Below are positions 63,101 to 64,000 of a stretch of DNA of 64,000 bases, in pieces. The position numbers and the translations under genes were made by a program. The notes beneath the pieces are model-generated. The model saw only the letters and a list, made by a program, of their open reading frames with translations. It made no database searches and was not told the DNA's origin. Position 1 is the stretch's first letter, and every line of letters starts with the position of its first letter. Source of the DNA: Kibdelosporangium philippinense (GTDB lineage: Bacteria; Actinomycetota; Actinomycetes; Mycobacteriales; Pseudonocardiaceae); NCBI RefSeq assembly GCF_021390435.2, contig NZ_JAJVCN010000001.1, positions 248,001 to 312,000 of the forward strand. Direction: 5' to 3'.

Positions 63101-63593
63101 CTTCGTCCTTGCCGCACGCGCGCTCGTCGCGGTCCAGGTGGGGGACATACGACGGGGGTACGAGGAACTCGCGCCTATCCTGCAGTCGACGTTCGCCGGA
63201 ATGATGCTGCGCCACCAGTGGTTGCCCGCATTGGTCCGGATCGCCGTCAAGATGGGCGACTGGGAACGGGTCGAGCAGGCCGTCGACGTGCTCGAGCTCG
63301 AGGCTGCCAAGGAACCGGTGCCCGCGCGCGGTTTCTGCGCGTTGAACCGATGTACCGCGCTGCTCACGCGAGATCCTGAGCCTGGCCTGGTCGCAGCCGA
63401 TCACTATCGGCGCGTCGGCAGGCCGGTCGAGCTGGCGTCGACGCTCGGCGACGTTGCCGAGCTGTTCGCCGAACGCGGGCTGATGGCCGATGCCCGCACC
63501 GCTTTTGCCGAGGCCGCGGCGATCTTCGCGGAAGTCGGGGCCCACTGGGACCTGGACTTCACGTCGGCCAGACTGGCCGAGCTGGGCATGTAA
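60186..63593 (+). CDS. SARP/BTAD regulator with ATPase and TPR-like domains
   Basis: About 1,120-1,135 residues. The order is winged helix (VELLGPVRVVDADTEIGLGPARQRAVFVVLA), BTAD (about 115-265), ATPase with Walker A EGEPGIGKSDLL and LVLVLDDMQWADED, and a long TPR-like half. The start is uncertain: GTG 60219 and ATG 60231 are closer to the usual SARP N-terminus than 60186. It is a third regulator of this type in the window. It is convergent with a LuxR-type regulator gene 19 bp away. The target is unknown; it may serve the phenazine cluster or genes beyond the window. Confidence 0.86.
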   Translation: MARSTCGRVDLVPLGMETSALGEQGRSTGPRVELLGPVRVVDADTEIGLGPARQRAVFVVLAMRSGQTVSRAELVEAVWGRSAPASADGSVYTYMSGLRRTLAQLGRELIVSSGNGYSLRVDSHQVDVTLFDELCEQANTLAARADHRGVTEKLADALKLWRGEAFAGVPGPFAEQERARLEQARLRAVETLARARLELGDHVELAADLEVLVRDHPLRESLRELLMIALARSGRHAEALDVFADARATLLRELGAHPGPDLCQVHADVLAGNEMYTAEPDVPRLDVRPCTVTRVGSQPFVGRRAELEQVRERLAGVREGVGGAVWIEGEPGIGKSDLLGAALCDIEPSDLQIGWAVADELAGRFPLQIMLECLGLDRKLPAGESIGSMVERICATGPLVLVLDDMQWADEDTVQTWRRLCEATNRLPLLLICAANTGHGRDDLTELRHYIESGVERGGAINVRPLSFVESETLLTQLVGARPGRVLRRITARADGNPLYMRQVVNALVLDGAVEIVDGVAYIDESKAEDAPRSLVAAVERSSKSLSDSTKEMLVWVAVLGPEATIGNIAAVSERPVWYLVRAVTDAVNANVLLEDGPKLTFRHQLMRDTVYGGVAGPTRGVLHRQAAKVLADAGAPPHRVSEQLVASGGDVEPWVAGWLAEHVNELSGRAPQVAADLIEQVIDTLDIGDAHREVLQAAEIRVLFQLSRDPEAKARHALAICTNPVLAAEVRQLLAAIVYRQGRRVEAVAILTEVPVDPRLPEAWQLRYRALLAYLRRDMSNIDTAEVAAKDAYEEALSAGDNFYAAHALQTRWLVDSMRRDHVAALRHVDEAIDLITDRKEFVGLQYDLLDNKIYTLQNLDRLDEADAMLGMAASLSPVNGLPIGLHVTAAVHHYWRGRWDEALQALNTVSGDGPSITYAGLIDAGPARLLLHGLFSLISGRRGDHIAATAHLDVAEHYLVTTKAELENFDFVLAARALVAVQVGDIRRGYEELAPILQSTFAGMMLRHQWLPALVRIAVKMGDWERVEQAVDVLELEAAKEPVPARGFCALNRCTALLTRDPEPGLVAADHYRRVGRPVELASTLGDVAELFAERGLMADARTAFAEAAAIFAEVGAHWDLDFTSARLAELGM

Positions 63594-63611
63594 CGCCACG
63601 GCCCTTCTGTC

Positions 63612-64000
63612 CTAGATGACGCCCGCTCGCAGGGCGTACGCCACCGCGTGTGCCCTGTTGCGCAGGTGCAGCCTGCTGGTCATGTTGAAGATGACGTTCT
63701 TCACGGTCCGCTCGGAGTACGCCAGTTCCTTGGCGATCTCCTCAGTGCCCCAGCCTTCCGCGATCAGCCGCAACACGTCCACCTCACGAGGTTCGAGGCC
63801 GGACGCGCTCAACCCGTTGGGCGCCAGTACTTCCTGCTGCAGGACCTTGATCCGGCGCAGCAGGCTGCCGAGCACATCGCGGGGCATGACGCCGTTGCCT
63901 GCGGCAGCGGCCACGATGCAGTCGACAAGCTGGTCTCCGGTGACGGAGTTCTTCGGCAGAATCGCGACGACGTGGCACTCGACCAGAGTCAGCAGTGGCG
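63612..64000 (-). CDS. LuxR/NarL-type regulator, C-terminal part (5' end outside window)
   Basis: The frame is open to the right edge of the window, so only about 128 C-terminal residues are seen. The visible part starts within a receiver-like segment (LLTLVECHVVAILPKNSVTGDQLVDCIVAAA, the end of a response-regulator fold) and ends with a LuxR helix-turn-helix (LEPREVDVLRLIAEGWGTEEIAKELAYSERTVKNVIFNM). It is convergent with the SARP gene. It is probably an atypical or typical response regulator, depending on the missing phospho-acceptor region. Confidence 0.85.
   Translation of the reverse strand, partial: PLLTLVECHVVAILPKNSVTGDQLVDCIVAAAAGNGVMPRDVLGSLLRRIKVLQQEVLAPNGLSASGLEPREVDVLRLIAEGWGTEEIAKELAYSERTVKNVIFNMTSRLHLRNRAHAVAYALRAGVI

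Noticed and set aside
60264..63599. 1,111-codon open frame antisense to the SARP/BTAD gene
   Set aside because: It mirrors the coding frame of a gene with clear domains. High GC at third positions keeps the opposite frame open. The protein has no recognisable motifs.

Overview
The window is high-GC actinomycete DNA, most like Pseudonocardiaceae (Amycolatopsis/Kibdelosporangium/Lentzea type). The basis is general character: GTG starts, ATGA/GTGA gene overlaps, SARP, StrR and ECF42-type regulators, and Tat-exported multicopper oxidases. The genus cannot be fixed from sequence alone. The region is rich in secondary metabolism and carries two biosynthetic gene clusters.

Cluster 1 (about 4.0-36.5 kb) looks new to me. 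It has an alpha-oxoamine synthase and ketosynthase pair (4.1-6.5 kb) and an ACP/KAS III/ketoreductase operon (16.6-18.6 kb). A ten-gene operon follows (22.4-31.0 kb): ketosynthase, MaoC dehydratase, amino-acid adenylating ligase, carrier protein, TrpD-like, TrpA-like, ectoine-synthase-like, acyl-CoA-dehydrogenase-like, TrpF-like and TrpC-like proteins. The trp-type genes have no trpE, trpG or trpB partner, and the TrpD homologue has lost its anthranilate-contacting residues. They are therefore probably paralogues recruited to build a pyrrole or indole ring on an unusual acceptor. Tailoring genes (Baeyer-Villiger-type monooxygenase, Tat-exported FAD oxidase, SRPBCC protein, hydrolase) and a decarboxylase/GNAT/unknown operon (33.9-36.5 kb) also belong. 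Five promoters (AOS, BVMO, ACP, second KS, decarboxylase) share one architecture: two TTGCGSS-type heptamers with an 11-bp period, 7-8 bp before a -10 box. This is the classic SARP operator layout, and a large SARP-ATPase gene lies inside the cluster (18.9-22.2 kb). Embedded in it are a two-component system, a multicopper oxidase and ahcY behind an SAH riboswitch.

The middle (31-46 kb) holds general genes (NmrA-like, hemerythrin, DUF1772 pair, second multicopper oxidase, Sua5-type, YCII/ECF42 pair). It also has a second SARP-type regulator cut in two by a complete 1,306-bp IS3-family element with a 4-bp target duplication. Removing the element restores one 905-residue reading frame.

Cluster 2 (47.4-57.3 kb) is a phenazine cluster: StrR-like regulator, phzD, phzE, a 101-residue protein, phzG, phzF (opposite strand), phzB, a methyltransferase, and an asparagine-synthetase-like amidotransferase (PhzH type). 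No phzC is visible. The phzF/phzB divergent promoter carries a perfect 10-bp inverted repeat beside a -35 box. The right end has a broken DUF222/HNH gene, a GntR regulator with an unusual N-terminal extension, another SARP/BTAD regulator and a partial LuxR-type regulator.

A family of about 46-bp palindromes occurs six times between genes in the left half (6.5, 11.9, 18.6, 18.9, 28.4 and 33.8 kb) and was not seen in the right half.
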